From NCBI GenBank assembly GCA_046541805.1, contig JBKHCM010000094.1, positions 1 through 13,268 of the forward strand: a DNA stretch of 13,268 nucleotides. Direction: 5' to 3'. A model generated the notes under the pieces. It searched no databases, was not told where the DNA came from, and saw nothing but the letters and a program-made list of their open reading frames with translations. A program made the position numbers and the translations under genes. Below, piece after piece: positions 1-5,388 of the stretch (position 1 is the first letter of the stretch; every line of letters begins with the position of its first letter). The DNA comes from JAAAPF01 sp046541805. Lineage in GTDB: Bacteria > Pseudomonadota > Alphaproteobacteria > Geminicoccales > Geminicoccaceae.

Positions 1-19
1 CATGCCCATGGCCGCGTAA

Positions 20-106
20 CCCAACCGAGTGTCCAAGGAACCGGGTCCGGTTCACGAGTTGCTGGCGGGCGACGAGGTGCTGGCGACCGCGACGCTCGAC
101 CGGCTT
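20..106 (+). pseudogene. IstB-like (IS21 helper ATPase) C-terminal fragment
   Basis: In the frame running from the stop codon at 17-19, residues encoded at 68-106 read GDEVLATATLDRL. This resembles the C-terminal stretch of IS21-family IstB transposition helper proteins, where a GD-x-V-x-ATA-x-LDRLL sequence is followed by a short tail with a SYRLR motif. Here the tail is missing: after DRL the frame continues into unrelated Arg/Ala-rich sequence, and a stop lies just upstream at 17-19. I therefore read it as a short decayed remnant. The match is from memory of the family and is only about 13 residues long, so chance resemblance is possible. Confidence 0.45.
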
Positions 107-305
107 CGTCTCGGAATACCCGGCCGGCTTGCGTCGGAATCTGCAGCACGCGGCCGGCTGTGCGAAACCCGCTTCGGGTCAGCGATCCACCAGCGAAGAG
201 CGGGATCCCAACGCCCTCGCGCTGGGTGCAGGGATGCGCACCCCAGAGCGTGCAGTTGGAGTAAACGACCCCGGGCGTTGGCCTCACATCGCTGCGACAG
301 CCCGA
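107..305. other. Region without a convincing gene
   Basis: Open frames exist on both strands here, but none shows a recognisable domain or ribosome binding site. The longest plus-strand frame is only an upstream extension of the AlpA-like gene. I see no clear promoter. Confidence 0.5.
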
Positions 306-317
306 ATGGTGTCGCGA

Positions 318-608
318 ATGTCGTCCGGTCCGAAAATCCACACGCGCTTCGTTGATCGCGCCGGCGTCGCCGAGTGGTTCGGCAAAAGCGAGTCTTGGTT
401 CGATAGCAAGCGCCTCGAACTGGAGGCCGCTGGATTTCCACGGCGCGACGACATCGTCGGCGGATGGGACGTACAGGCGATGGACGCCTGGGCGGACCGG
501 CGTTCAATGATGGTGAACGAAAAACCGGCCGCCGCCGGGGGCGGGCCCGCGCCTCGCCTCGGGCAGCCGCGGCGCCGGGCCGGTTCGAAGCAGCCAACGA
601 TCGCGTGA
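318..608 (+). CDS. AlpA/excisionase-like small DNA-binding protein
   Basis: About 96 residues. The N-terminal 60 residues (F-V-D-R-A-G-V-A-E-W-F-G-K-S near 11-24, then W-F near 27-28 and G-W-D near 49-51) have the layout of the MerR/AlpA winged-helix fold used by excisionases and prophage regulators: a helix-turn-helix that begins with an x-R-x-G-V-A-x-W type segment, followed by a wing ending before a D-x-W-A helix. The C-terminal 30 residues are Pro/Arg/Gly-rich and probably disordered. The gene ends 6 nt before the recombinase start in the same direction, the usual pairing for a recombination directionality factor or regulator with its integrase. Neither ATG 306 nor ATG 318 has a clear Shine-Dalgarno sequence; 318 is chosen because the domain follows directly. 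An excisionase role is inference. Confidence 0.6.
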   Translation: MSSGPKIHTRFVDRAGVAEWFGKSESWFDSKRLELEAAGFPRRDDIVGGWDVQAMDAWADRRSMMVNEKPAAAGGGPAPRLGQPRRRAGSKQPTIA

Positions 609-614
609 CGACCG

Positions 615-2084
615 ATGCCCAAGGCTCCCCGATACGGCGTCCCCAACCTGCGCGCCAAGCCCCTTGCCCGCGCCACGCACCCGGGCAAGCTCGGCTATTT
701 TTGGGAGCCGCCGCGCAAGCACCGCGGCAAGGTGGCGCCCGCGGCACTCGGCACTGACCTTGCCGAAGCGCAGCGCCGCGCGCTCGATCTGAACGCTCGG
801 CTGCGGGCGCTCGTCGAAGCGGACACTGGCGACGGCCTGCGGCTCGTGCCCGGCAGTATCCGCCACGCAGTCGCCGACTTCTGGGCTGACGACGATTGGC
901 CCCCGGCCGGCGAGCGCACGCGCGAGGATTATAGAATCTGCTTCGAGTGGCTGGTCAGTATGCCGCTCGACGACGGTCGCGAGCTCGGTGACGTGCGGGT
1001 CATTGACGTCGACTTTAAGCTCGCGCGCGCAGTCGGCCGTCAAGCAAAAGTCGAACTCGGCGAACGCTGGGGTCGTTATCTTCTCGTCGCCGCCCGGCGG
1101 TTATGGAATACTGCCGCCCGCCTGCACGGCGCCACCGACGGCGACAACCCGTTCGCGCATCAGAAAGCCGGCGCCCGCAACCGGCGCAGCGTGCGCTGGA
1201 TCTGGGAACAGGTCCGGCTGTTCATCGACAATGCCGACCGCTTCGGAGAGCACGACGTCGGAACGGCGTGCCTCGCCGGGTGGGACTGGACACACCGACC
1301 GGCGGATATTCTGACAACGACATGGCGCCATCTTCAACTCGGTATCCGCGAGGCGGGGAAAAACAACCAGCAAGCGGCTTTGGTGCCGTCGGCTGAACTT
1401 GTCGGCCGGCTGAAAGCCGCCTGGGACGCGCGAGCACCTGACCTCGACGACCACATCATCCTTGCCACCAACGGCGAGGCTTGGACGCCGACGGCATTTC
1501 GCCACGCTTTTGCCCGCGTGCGCGACGCTGCCGGCTTACCGGCTGACCTCAAGTTCGCCGACCTCCGCCGTTCCGGGGCAAGTGAAGCCGGCGAAGCCGG
1601 TGCAACACGTTCCCAACAGCGCGCCGCCGGCGGCTGGGCCAACGACGCGGTGCTGTCGAGCACGTATGACCGCTCGCTGATCGAAGCCGCGGCCGGGGCG
1701 ATGGAGCAGCGCGAAGCATTCCGCTCGCTACCGCCCCGGCGGAAGAGTGTCTCGCCGTTCTTCGAAGCGATCACCGGCGACCATCCATCCGAGGCAACAC
1801 CGGCGATCGGAAGCCAGACGGAAGCGCCAACACCACCGCCTGTTCCAAGCGCCTCCACTGGGTCTGAGCTGCACTCCATTGACCGCGATCAGCTTCAAGT
1901 CCTGGTTTGGTCTGAGCCGGTGTCACGCGTCGCGGCGCGCCACGGCGTGAGCGAGGCCGCGGTGCGGAAGCGCTGTCGCCGGCTTAGCATTCCAGTCCCG
2001 GGCAACGGTTTCTGGGCGCAGGTGCGAGCGGGCAAGCGCCCTCACCCCGCGGGCGTCTCGCAACCGTCGAGCGAGAACGCATGA
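615..2084 (+). CDS. Tyrosine recombinase (phage-type integrase) with C-terminal DNA-binding-like extension
   Basis: 489 residues. Site-specific recombinase expected to act at the tRNA-Lys att site 100 bp downstream. An N-terminal arm/core-binding region (about 1-200) precedes the catalytic domain. In the catalytic domain, R228 in T-H-R-P-A-D fits the first catalytic Arg, R318 in A-D-L-R-R fits the second, W341 in G-G-W fits the His/Trp position, and Y351 in S-T-Y-D-R fits the nucleophile. The His normally starting the HxxR box is Ala315. After a Pro/Ser/Thr-rich linker (about 375-422), residues 426-475 match a separate small domain with V-W-S-E-P, a helix-turn-helix-like R-H-G-V-S-E-A-A-V-R-K-R-C segment, and I-P-V-P-G-x-G-F-W. 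That domain is widespread in proteobacterial proteins but unusual on an integrase. The ATG at 615 has only a weak upstream RBS. Confidence 0.85.
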   Translation: MPKAPRYGVPNLRAKPLARATHPGKLGYFWEPPRKHRGKVAPAALGTDLAEAQRRALDLNARLRALVEADTGDGLRLVPGSIRHAVADFWADDDWPPAGERTREDYRICFEWLVSMPLDDGRELGDVRVIDVDFKLARAVGRQAKVELGERWGRYLLVAARRLWNTAARLHGATDGDNPFAHQKAGARNRRSVRWIWEQVRLFIDNADRFGEHDVGTACLAGWDWTHRPADILTTTWRHLQLGIREAGKNNQQAALVPSAELVGRLKAAWDARAPDLDDHIILATNGEAWTPTAFRHAFARVRDAAGLPADLKFADLRRSGASEAGEAGATRSQQRAAGGWANDAVLSSTYDRSLIEAAAGAMEQREAFRSLPPRRKSVSPFFEAITGDHPSEATPAIGSQTEAPTPPPVPSASTGSELHSIDRDQLQVLVWSEPVSRVAARHGVSEAAVRKRCRRLSIPVPGNGFWAQVRAGKRPHPAGVSQPSSENA

Positions 2085-2184
2085 GCCAGCCGCATTCCGT
2101 CATCTTCGTGCAAGTCGTTGAGACATATAAGCAACCGCTGGGCGATTTTTGACGGAACGGCGTTGAAATCGCTTGAAAATTGGA

Positions 2185-2232
2185 GGACTTTTAATCCGCG
2201 GGTTCGGGGTTCGAGTCCCTGTGCACCCACCA
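2185..2232 (+). other. att site: 3' half of tRNA-Lys(TTT)
   Basis: From the anticodon loop on, the sequence is tRNA-Lys-like. The loop CTTTTAA (2188-2194) has anticodon TTT. The T arm has a 5-bp stem (2205-2209 with 2217-2221) around TTCGAGT. The acceptor 3' strand TGCACCC (2222-2228) is followed by A and an encoded CCA (2230-2232). No matching GGGTGCA acceptor strand or D arm exists upstream, and one anticodon-stem pair is broken at 2184/2198. It is therefore a partial tRNA, not a functional gene. This is the expected scar of tRNA-targeted integration, with the crossover in or just before the anticodon loop. Confidence 0.75.
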
Positions 2233-2289
2233 CCCCCTCGGCGAACAAGCTCTGTGGCCCGTACCGGGTTTCCAGGACGCGATGTGGTT

Positions 2290-2541
2290 TGGCTCCGACG
2301 CCGCCAGGGCGGTATCCTTGAGGTTGTCGTCGCAGCGGGCTTCGGCCTGGGCTGAACCGGGCCGAGCTCGCCAGCGACCTCAGCTGGCGCCGCCTCCACG
2401 GCCTTCTGGAGCCCATCAGGGCCGTGCGCCGGCGCAGCGGCGAACGGGGGTGGTCAGCGCGCCAAAATCGGCGCCGACGCCCGCGACGTCTTCAAAAAGC
2501 CCGGCATGTCAACGCCCAAGGCGATCCTCGCCGGCGACTGA
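2290..2541 (+). pseudogene. Frame-shifted coding-like remnant, unrecognised
   Basis: Three successive plus-strand stretches have the strong G/C third-position bias of local genes but lie in different frames. One runs from about 2290 to a stop at 2353-2355 and ends with residues like L-E-V-V-V-A-A-G-F-G-L-G. The next runs from about 2349 to 2450 and includes L-N-R-A-E-L-A-S-D-L-S-W-R-R-L. The last covers about 2461-2541, includes K-I-G-A-D-A-R-D-V-F-K-K-P-G-M, and ends at TGA. The second switch coincides with a GGGGG run near 2446-2450. Joined, they would give roughly 80 residues of one protein C-terminus. I do not recognise the family. The minus strand shares the same third positions, so coding direction is not certain; the plus-strand residues look more protein-like. 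Confidence 0.3.
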
Positions 2542-2586
2542 GCTGCGGGCCGGGCCGCGACGCCGGCTTTGAGCGGGTGGGCGAGC

Positions 2587-2742
2587 ATGATGGCGCTCGC
2601 TGCCGCCGGTGAGTACGTTACGGCAAGGGGGATCGAACGCTCGGCCCGGCGCGGCCGGCTCGGCTTGCGCATCCGCGACTTGCCCCGCCGCCGCCGGCGG
2701 GCCACCTCCCAGCGGTCAGCCAACGAGGAGGTGGCCCCGTGA
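2587..2742 (+). CDS. Possible small Arg-rich ORF upstream of the DUF1244 gene
   Basis: A 51-codon frame starts at ATG 2587 (a second ATG is at 2590) and ends with TGA at 2740-2742, overlapping the GTG start of the DUF1244 gene as GTGA. Such overlaps often indicate translational coupling. The product would begin M-M-A-L-A-A-A-G-E-Y-V-T-A-R-G and become Arg-rich. There is a modest purine-rich stretch (gggcgag) before the start. I recognise no family; it may simply be a leader or chance open frame. Confidence 0.2.
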   Translation: MMALAAAGEYVTARGIERSARRGRLGLRIRDLPRRRRRATSQRSANEEVAP

Positions 2743-3056
2743 AGCCCGACGACAAGCTCGACCCCCAGACCCGCCTCGAGGTGGAGGCCGCGGCGTTCCG
2801 CCGGCTCGTCGACCATTTCCGCGAGCGCACCGACGTCCAGAACATCGATCTGATGAACCTCGCCGGCTTCTGCCGGAACTGCCTTTCGAAATGGTACGCC
2901 GCCGCCGCCGGCGAGCGGGGCGTCGACCTCGACTACGAAGAGGCGCGGGAGATCGTCTACGGCATGCGCTACGCCGAGTGGAAGGAGCGCTACCAGACCG
3001 CGGCCACCGACGCGCAGAAGGCCGCCTTCGCGAGCGGCCCCGCCTCGGATCACTGA
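2739..3056 (+). CDS. DUF1244 domain protein
   Basis: 105 residues, full length for the family. The DUF1244 (COG3492) signature is clear: R-L-V-D-H-F-R-E-R-T-D-V-Q-N-I-D-L-M-N-L (22-41), A-G-F-C-R-N-C-L-S-K-W-Y (42-53) with Cys45 and Cys48, and E-A-R-E-I-V-Y-G-M with the following E-W-K segment. The function of the family is not established. It is a small soluble helical protein common in Alpha- and Gammaproteobacteria. The start is GTG 2739, preceded by GAGGAG at 2725-2730 at good spacing. The gene stands alone, pointing into the intergenic region with the DnaA-box-like array, and converges on the sirtuin gene. Confidence 0.9.
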   Translation: MKPDDKLDPQTRLEVEAAAFRRLVDHFRERTDVQNIDLMNLAGFCRNCLSKWYAAAAGERGVDLDYEEAREIVYGMRYAEWKERYQTAATDAQKAAFASGPASDH

Positions 3057-3084
3057 CGCCGTCGGCGCGGCGCCACGGCGGGGC

Positions 3085-3116
3085 GCGCCGGCGGTGCATC
3101 ACGCCGCCGCCGGCGC
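3085..3116 (+). terminator. Inverted repeat after the DUF1244 gene
   Basis: A perfect 10-bp stem GCGCCGGCGG (3085-3094) pairs with CCGCCGGCGC (3107-3116) over a 12-nt loop, starting 28 nt after the DUF1244 stop. No T-tract follows, so it is at best a hairpin that stops transcription weakly or with Rho. In such GC-rich sequence it could also be incidental. Confidence 0.3.
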
Positions 3117-3166
3117 CGTCCTGCGCGCCCGCAACGCGAACCCCGACGCGGCGACCGGGCCCCTCG

Positions 3167-3182
3167 CCTGACCGCGGTCAGG
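3167..3182. repeat. 16-bp perfect palindrome
   Basis: CCTGACCGCGGTCAGG is an uninterrupted self-complementary 16-mer in the convergent intergenic region, 85 bp left of the repeat array. With no loop it looks more like a protein-binding site for a dimer than an RNA hairpin. No protein is assigned. Confidence 0.45.
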
Positions 3183-3266
3183 ACGCCGCGCAGCGCACCG
3201 GGCGCCGGCAGCTGCCGCCACGGAGGCCGGCTCCAACCCACTCCATGCCCATCCAGCGGCACGCCG

Positions 3267-3446
3267 TCCCCGGCTTTCCACAGCCTGGGCACGATCCCGG
3301 GTTATCCACATCGATCGAATTCTCCCGGTTTATCCACAGGCAAGGCTCGTCCCGGCTTATCCACAAGCCGGGCCGTCCCATGTTGTCCACATACTAAGGT
3401 TGTCCCGGGTTATCCCCAGGCCGGCCGTTGTCCCGGTTTTCCCCGG
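3267..3446 (+). repeat. Seven-copy direct repeat, about 27 bp, centred on DnaA-box-like 9-mers
   Basis: Units with consensus TCCCGGnTTATCCACA plus a variable spacer of about 11 bp begin at 3267 (with one extra C), 3295, 3323, 3350, 3376, 3403 and 3431. Successive spacings are 28, 28, 27, 26, 27 and 28 bp, and all copies face the same way. The 9-mer is perfect in three central units and degenerates towards both ends, as does the TCCCGG part of the fourth unit. The spacers are not conserved, so selection appears to act on the TCCCGG-TTATCCACA block and on spacing. The array lies between two convergent genes, where no promoter is expected. It fills most of the 402-bp gap between the DUF1244 and sirtuin genes. 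Confidence 0.9.
3302..3418 (+). promoter_or_regulatory. DnaA-box cluster: candidate origin or DnaA-titration site
   Basis: TTATCCACA, the consensus DnaA box, occurs exactly at 3302-3310, 3330-3338 and 3357-3365. One-mismatch forms lie at 3383-3391 (TTGTCCACA) and 3410-3418 (TTATCCCCA). A two-mismatch form lies just outside at 3274-3282 (CTTTCCACA). DnaA-ATP filaments form on tandem same-direction boxes, which fits an origin. I see no clear AT-rich unwinding element, and the neighbours (DUF1244, cobB) are not the hemE/parAB/dnaA neighbours usual for alphaproteobacterial oriC, so a datA-like titration site is equally possible. Confidence 0.55.
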
Positions 3447-3458
3447 AACCCGACGCGA

Positions 3459-4175
3459 TCAGTCGCCGAGCAGCTCCTCGACCCAGGCCGGGACGAACTC
3501 GCTCGCGGGCCCGTAACGCACCTCGTCGAAGAGCGAGCGGGTCGAGGACGGCTCGAGGTTGATCTCGAGGGTGTGGGCGCGGCCGAGGGCCCGCGCCTCC
3601 TCGACGAAGCCGGCGGCGGGATAGACCACCCCACTGGTGCCGATGGCGACGAACAGATCGGCGTCCACGAGCGCCTGTTCGATCTCGTCCATGTACCGCG
3701 GGAACTCACCGAACCAGACCACCGCCGGGCGCAGCCGGCCGACCGTTCCGCAGGCGGGGCAACGGCTCGCGGTGTCGAGATCGTCGCGCCAGGGCGTCTC
3801 GCCGCCGCAGGCGAGGCAATAGGCCCGGTCGAGCGCGCCGTGCATGTGCCAGACCTCGCGGTGCCCGGCGCGCTCGTGCAGGTCGTCGACGTTCTGCGTC
3901 ACCAGCGTCACCCGCCCGCGCCACTCCGCCTCCAGCCGGGCGAGGGCGCGATGGGCGGCGTTCGGCGCGATCGCGGGATCGCGCAGCTGGGCGCGACGCC
4001 GGTTGTAGAAGCGCTGGACGGTCGCGGGATCGCGGGCGAAGGCCTCGGGCGTGGCGACGTCCTCGAGGCGGTAGCCTTCCCACAGGCCGCCGGCACCGCG
4101 GAAGGTCTGCAGCCCGGACTCCGCCGAGACGCCCGCGCCGGTCAGGACGACAATGGAGCCGTGGGTCGCGATCAT
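3459..4175 (-). CDS. cobB: NAD-dependent protein deacylase (sirtuin, CobB type)
   Basis: 238 residues. Removes acyl groups from lysines using NAD+, giving nicotinamide and O-acyl-ADP-ribose. Visible motifs are G13-A-G-V-S-A-E-S-G-L (NAD loop), T-Q-N-V-D-D-L-H (93-100), catalytic His112 in H-M-H-G, and zinc-ligand pairs Cys120/Cys123 and Cys139/Cys142. Tyr57 and Arg60 in F-Y-N-R-R match the Tyr/Arg pair that lets class III sirtuins (E. coli CobB, SIRT5) accept succinyl- and malonyl-lysine, so desuccinylase activity is likely. A longer frame begins at a TTG (4193), but ATG 4175 has a GAGGGCGA stretch upstream and matches usual CobB N-termini. It follows tRNA-Cys and tRNA-Asn on the same strand and may be partly read from their promoter. 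Its 3' end faces the DnaA-box array. Confidence 0.92.
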   Translation of the reverse strand: MIATHGSIVVLTGAGVSAESGLQTFRGAGGLWEGYRLEDVATPEAFARDPATVQRFYNRRRAQLRDPAIAPNAAHRALARLEAEWRGRVTLVTQNVDDLHERAGHREVWHMHGALDRAYCLACGGETPWRDDLDTASRCPACGTVGRLRPAVVWFGEFPRYMDEIEQALVDADLFVAIGTSGVVYPAAGFVEEARALGRAHTLEINLEPSSTRSLFDEVRYGPASEFVPAWVEELLGD

Positions 4176-4257
4176 CGCCGCTCGCCCTCGCAACGGGTGA
4201 GACCGGTCAGCCGGTGGGTCGTGGCGGCCTTCCGCACCCCGGGATCGGGGCAGGCGT

Positions 4258-4332
4258 TGGCTCCGGGGGCCGGATTCGAACCGGCGACCGATCGGTTAAC
4301 AGCCGATTGCTCTACCGCTGAGCTACCCCGGA
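4258..4332 (-). tRNA. tRNA-Asn (GTT)
   Basis: 75 nt including encoded CCA. Acceptor TCCGGGG (5' end at 4332) pairs with CCCCGGA; the discriminator is G. The D arm begins TAGCTCAGC-GGTAGAGCA. The anticodon loop CTGTTAA gives anticodon GTT, and the T loop is TTCGAAT. It lies downstream of tRNA-Cys on the same strand, 53 bp away, probably in one transcript. Confidence 0.95.
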
Positions 4333-4385
4333 CCATCCGCCGCGCGGCTATAGCAGCGCCGGCGCGACCGCGCAATTCAAACCCC

Positions 4386-4459
4386 TGGAGGCCCGGGCCG
4401 GAATCGAACCGACGTACGGGGATTTGCAGTCCCCTGCATCACCACTCTGCCACCGGGCC
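4386..4459 (-). tRNA. tRNA-Cys (GCA)
   Basis: 74 nt including encoded CCA. Acceptor GGCCCGG (5' end at 4459) pairs with CCGGGCC; the discriminator is T(U), as usual for tRNA-Cys. The anticodon loop CTGCAAA gives GCA, the anticodon stem is GGGGA/TCCCC, and the T loop is TTCGATT. It is the first gene of the minus-strand tRNA-Cys/tRNA-Asn pair. Confidence 0.95.
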
Positions 4460-4470
4460 CGCCGAGAGCG

Positions 4471-4500
4471 CTATTTGACAGCGCCGGCAGATAGGGTCAA
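4471..4500 (-). promoter_or_regulatory. Candidate promoter of the tRNA-Cys/tRNA-Asn pair
   Basis: On the minus strand, TTGACC (4500-4495) is followed 18 nt later by AAATAG (4476-4471), about 12 nt before the tRNA-Cys 5' end. The -35 is a good housekeeping-sigma match; the -10 is weak. It is the only AT-containing patch in a very GC-rich stretch. Assigned by position and motif only. Confidence 0.4.
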
Positions 4501-4619
4501 GCGCCCGCCCCGGAGCGACGGACGGCCCCATCCGCGACCAAGGGCGGCGATCCGGCCGGTTGGCGCGCGCGCCGAGAGCCGCCATTCTCCGCGGGTTCGT
4601 GACATCGGAGGACTGCCGT

Positions 4620-5270
4620 ATGGACGACGCCGCGCGGCGACGCATCATGGTGGAGAATCAGCTCCGCCCCAGCAACGTCACCGACCCGCGGGTGCTGGAC
4701 GCGATGCAGAGCGTGCCGCGGCCACCCTTCCTGCCGGCCCAGCTCAAGGGCGTCGCCTACAGCGACGACGACATTCAGCTGCCCGACGGCCGGTTTTTGA
4801 TCGAGCCCCTGGTGCTGGCGCGCATGCTAGAGGCGGCCGCGCGCGACGGCAGCGGCACCGCGCTCGTCGTCGGCTGCGACACCGGCTATGCGGCGGTGGT
4901 GACCGCACGCCTCGCCGCCACCGTGTTCGCCCTGGTCGATCCCGCGCACGCCGACGAGGTGGAGCGGCGCGCCGCCGGCCTGGACGGCGACAACGTTTTC
5001 GCCGTCCCGAGCGCCGATCCGCTCGCCGGCCATCCGGCGAAGGCACCCTACGATGTCATCCTCGTGATCGGGCGCGTGCCCGAGCTCCCCGCCGCGCTCT
5101 TGGAGCAGCTCGCCGAGGGCGGCCGGCTCGTCGCGGTCGTGGGCGACGCCCGGATGGGGCGCGGGACGGTGGTCCACCGCGTCCACGGTCACGACGGCGT
5201 CCGTCCACTGTTCGACGCCGCCATCCCGCCCCTGCGCGGGCTCAAGCCGAAAGTCGCCTTCGAGTTCTGA
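4620..5270 (+). CDS. Protein-L-isoaspartate O-methyltransferase family protein, divergent
   Basis: 216 residues. Matches the alphaproteobacterial PIMT-like branch commonly found before tolC: the N-terminus has R-x-x-M-V-E-N-Q-L-R-P-S-N-V-T-D (8-22), V-P-R-P-P-F-L-P (32-39), G-R-x-L-I-E-P-x-V-L-A-R (57-68), and the C-terminal part has L-L-E-Q-L-A-E-G-G-R-L-V-A-V-V-G. True PIMT repairs isoaspartyl residues using S-adenosylmethionine. Here SAM motif I reads A-L-V-V-G-C-D-T-G-Y (81-90) where relatives have an acidic residue at the third position and a Gly at the seventh, so cofactor binding may be weakened or lost. ATG 4620 is chosen over the upstream extension (4560) because GGAGGA sits just before it and family members start here. 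No tolC follows; popZ is next after 183 bp. Confidence 0.8.
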   Translation: MDDAARRRIMVENQLRPSNVTDPRVLDAMQSVPRPPFLPAQLKGVAYSDDDIQLPDGRFLIEPLVLARMLEAAARDGSGTALVVGCDTGYAAVVTARLAATVFALVDPAHADEVERRAAGLDGDNVFAVPSADPLAGHPAKAPYDVILVIGRVPELPAALLEQLAEGGRLVAVVGDARMGRGTVVHRVHGHDGVRPLFDAAIPPLRGLKPKVAFEF

Positions 5271-5301
5271 GCGCGGCGGCGCCGTCGCGCGCATCGTCGA
5301 T

Positions 5302-5331
5302 CCGGCCCGGCTCCAGCGGCCGTCGGGCCGG
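5302..5331 (+). terminator. Hairpin after the PIMT-family gene
   Basis: CCGGCCCG (5302-5309) pairs perfectly with CGGGCCGG (5324-5331) across a 14-nt loop, 31 nt past the stop codon. There is no T-tract. It may be a Rho-assisted or weak terminator separating the gene from popZ. Confidence 0.35.
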
Positions 5332-5373
5332 GTGCGCGCGCCCGTCCAGGGCCGACGCGCGAGACGCCGCCCG

Positions 5374-5388
5374 TTAGCGTTTCGTCAA
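5374..5388 (+). promoter_or_regulatory. CtrA-like site upstream of popZ
   Basis: TTAG-cgtttcg-TCAA has the exact N7 spacing of the CtrA full site (TTAA-N7-TTAA) with one mismatch in each half, 65 bp before the popZ start. CtrA controls cell-cycle genes in many Alphaproteobacteria. Two mismatches make this a weak call. Confidence 0.25.

Larger units (their letters stand above)
1..2232. mobile_element. Right end of a tRNA-Lys-integrated element (left part outside window)
   Basis: Three things mark this as the end of an integrative element: a tyrosine recombinase gene, a small AlpA/excisionase-like gene directly upstream of it, and a 3' half of a tRNA-Lys gene about 100 bp after the recombinase stop. 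Elements that integrate into a tRNA gene rebuild the tRNA at one end and leave a 3' fragment at the other. Because the fragment reads on the plus strand with its CCA end at 2232, the element should extend leftward from about 2185. Its left boundary, cargo and intact tRNA are not in the window. An IstB-like fragment at the very left suggests IS21-type debris within it. Type (prophage remnant, genomic island or ICE) cannot be decided here. Confidence 0.65.

Noticed and set aside
2150..2232. Complete functional tRNA-Lys
   Set aside because: No acceptor 5' strand or D arm is present, and an anticodon-stem pair is broken.
2042..2416. Minus-strand frame of 124 codons crossing the tRNA-Lys fragment
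   Set aside because: It contains the antisense translation of the tRNA T arm, a common false gene call.
2454..3053. Minus-strand open frame of 199 codons
   Set aside because: Mostly antisense to the DUF1244 gene, whose family match is clear.
3178..3390. Minus-strand frame with repeated L-W-I residues
   Set aside because: It is the in-frame translation of the DnaA-box repeats, not a gene; the repeat period of 26-28 bp is not kept in codon phase throughout.
3267..3446. CRISPR array
   Set aside because: Repeats are not identical, the conserved block is about 16 bp with spacers of about 11 bp, and there are no cas genes; the core is a DnaA box.
3573..4478. Plus-strand open frame of 301 codons
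   Set aside because: It runs antisense through cobB and both tRNA genes.
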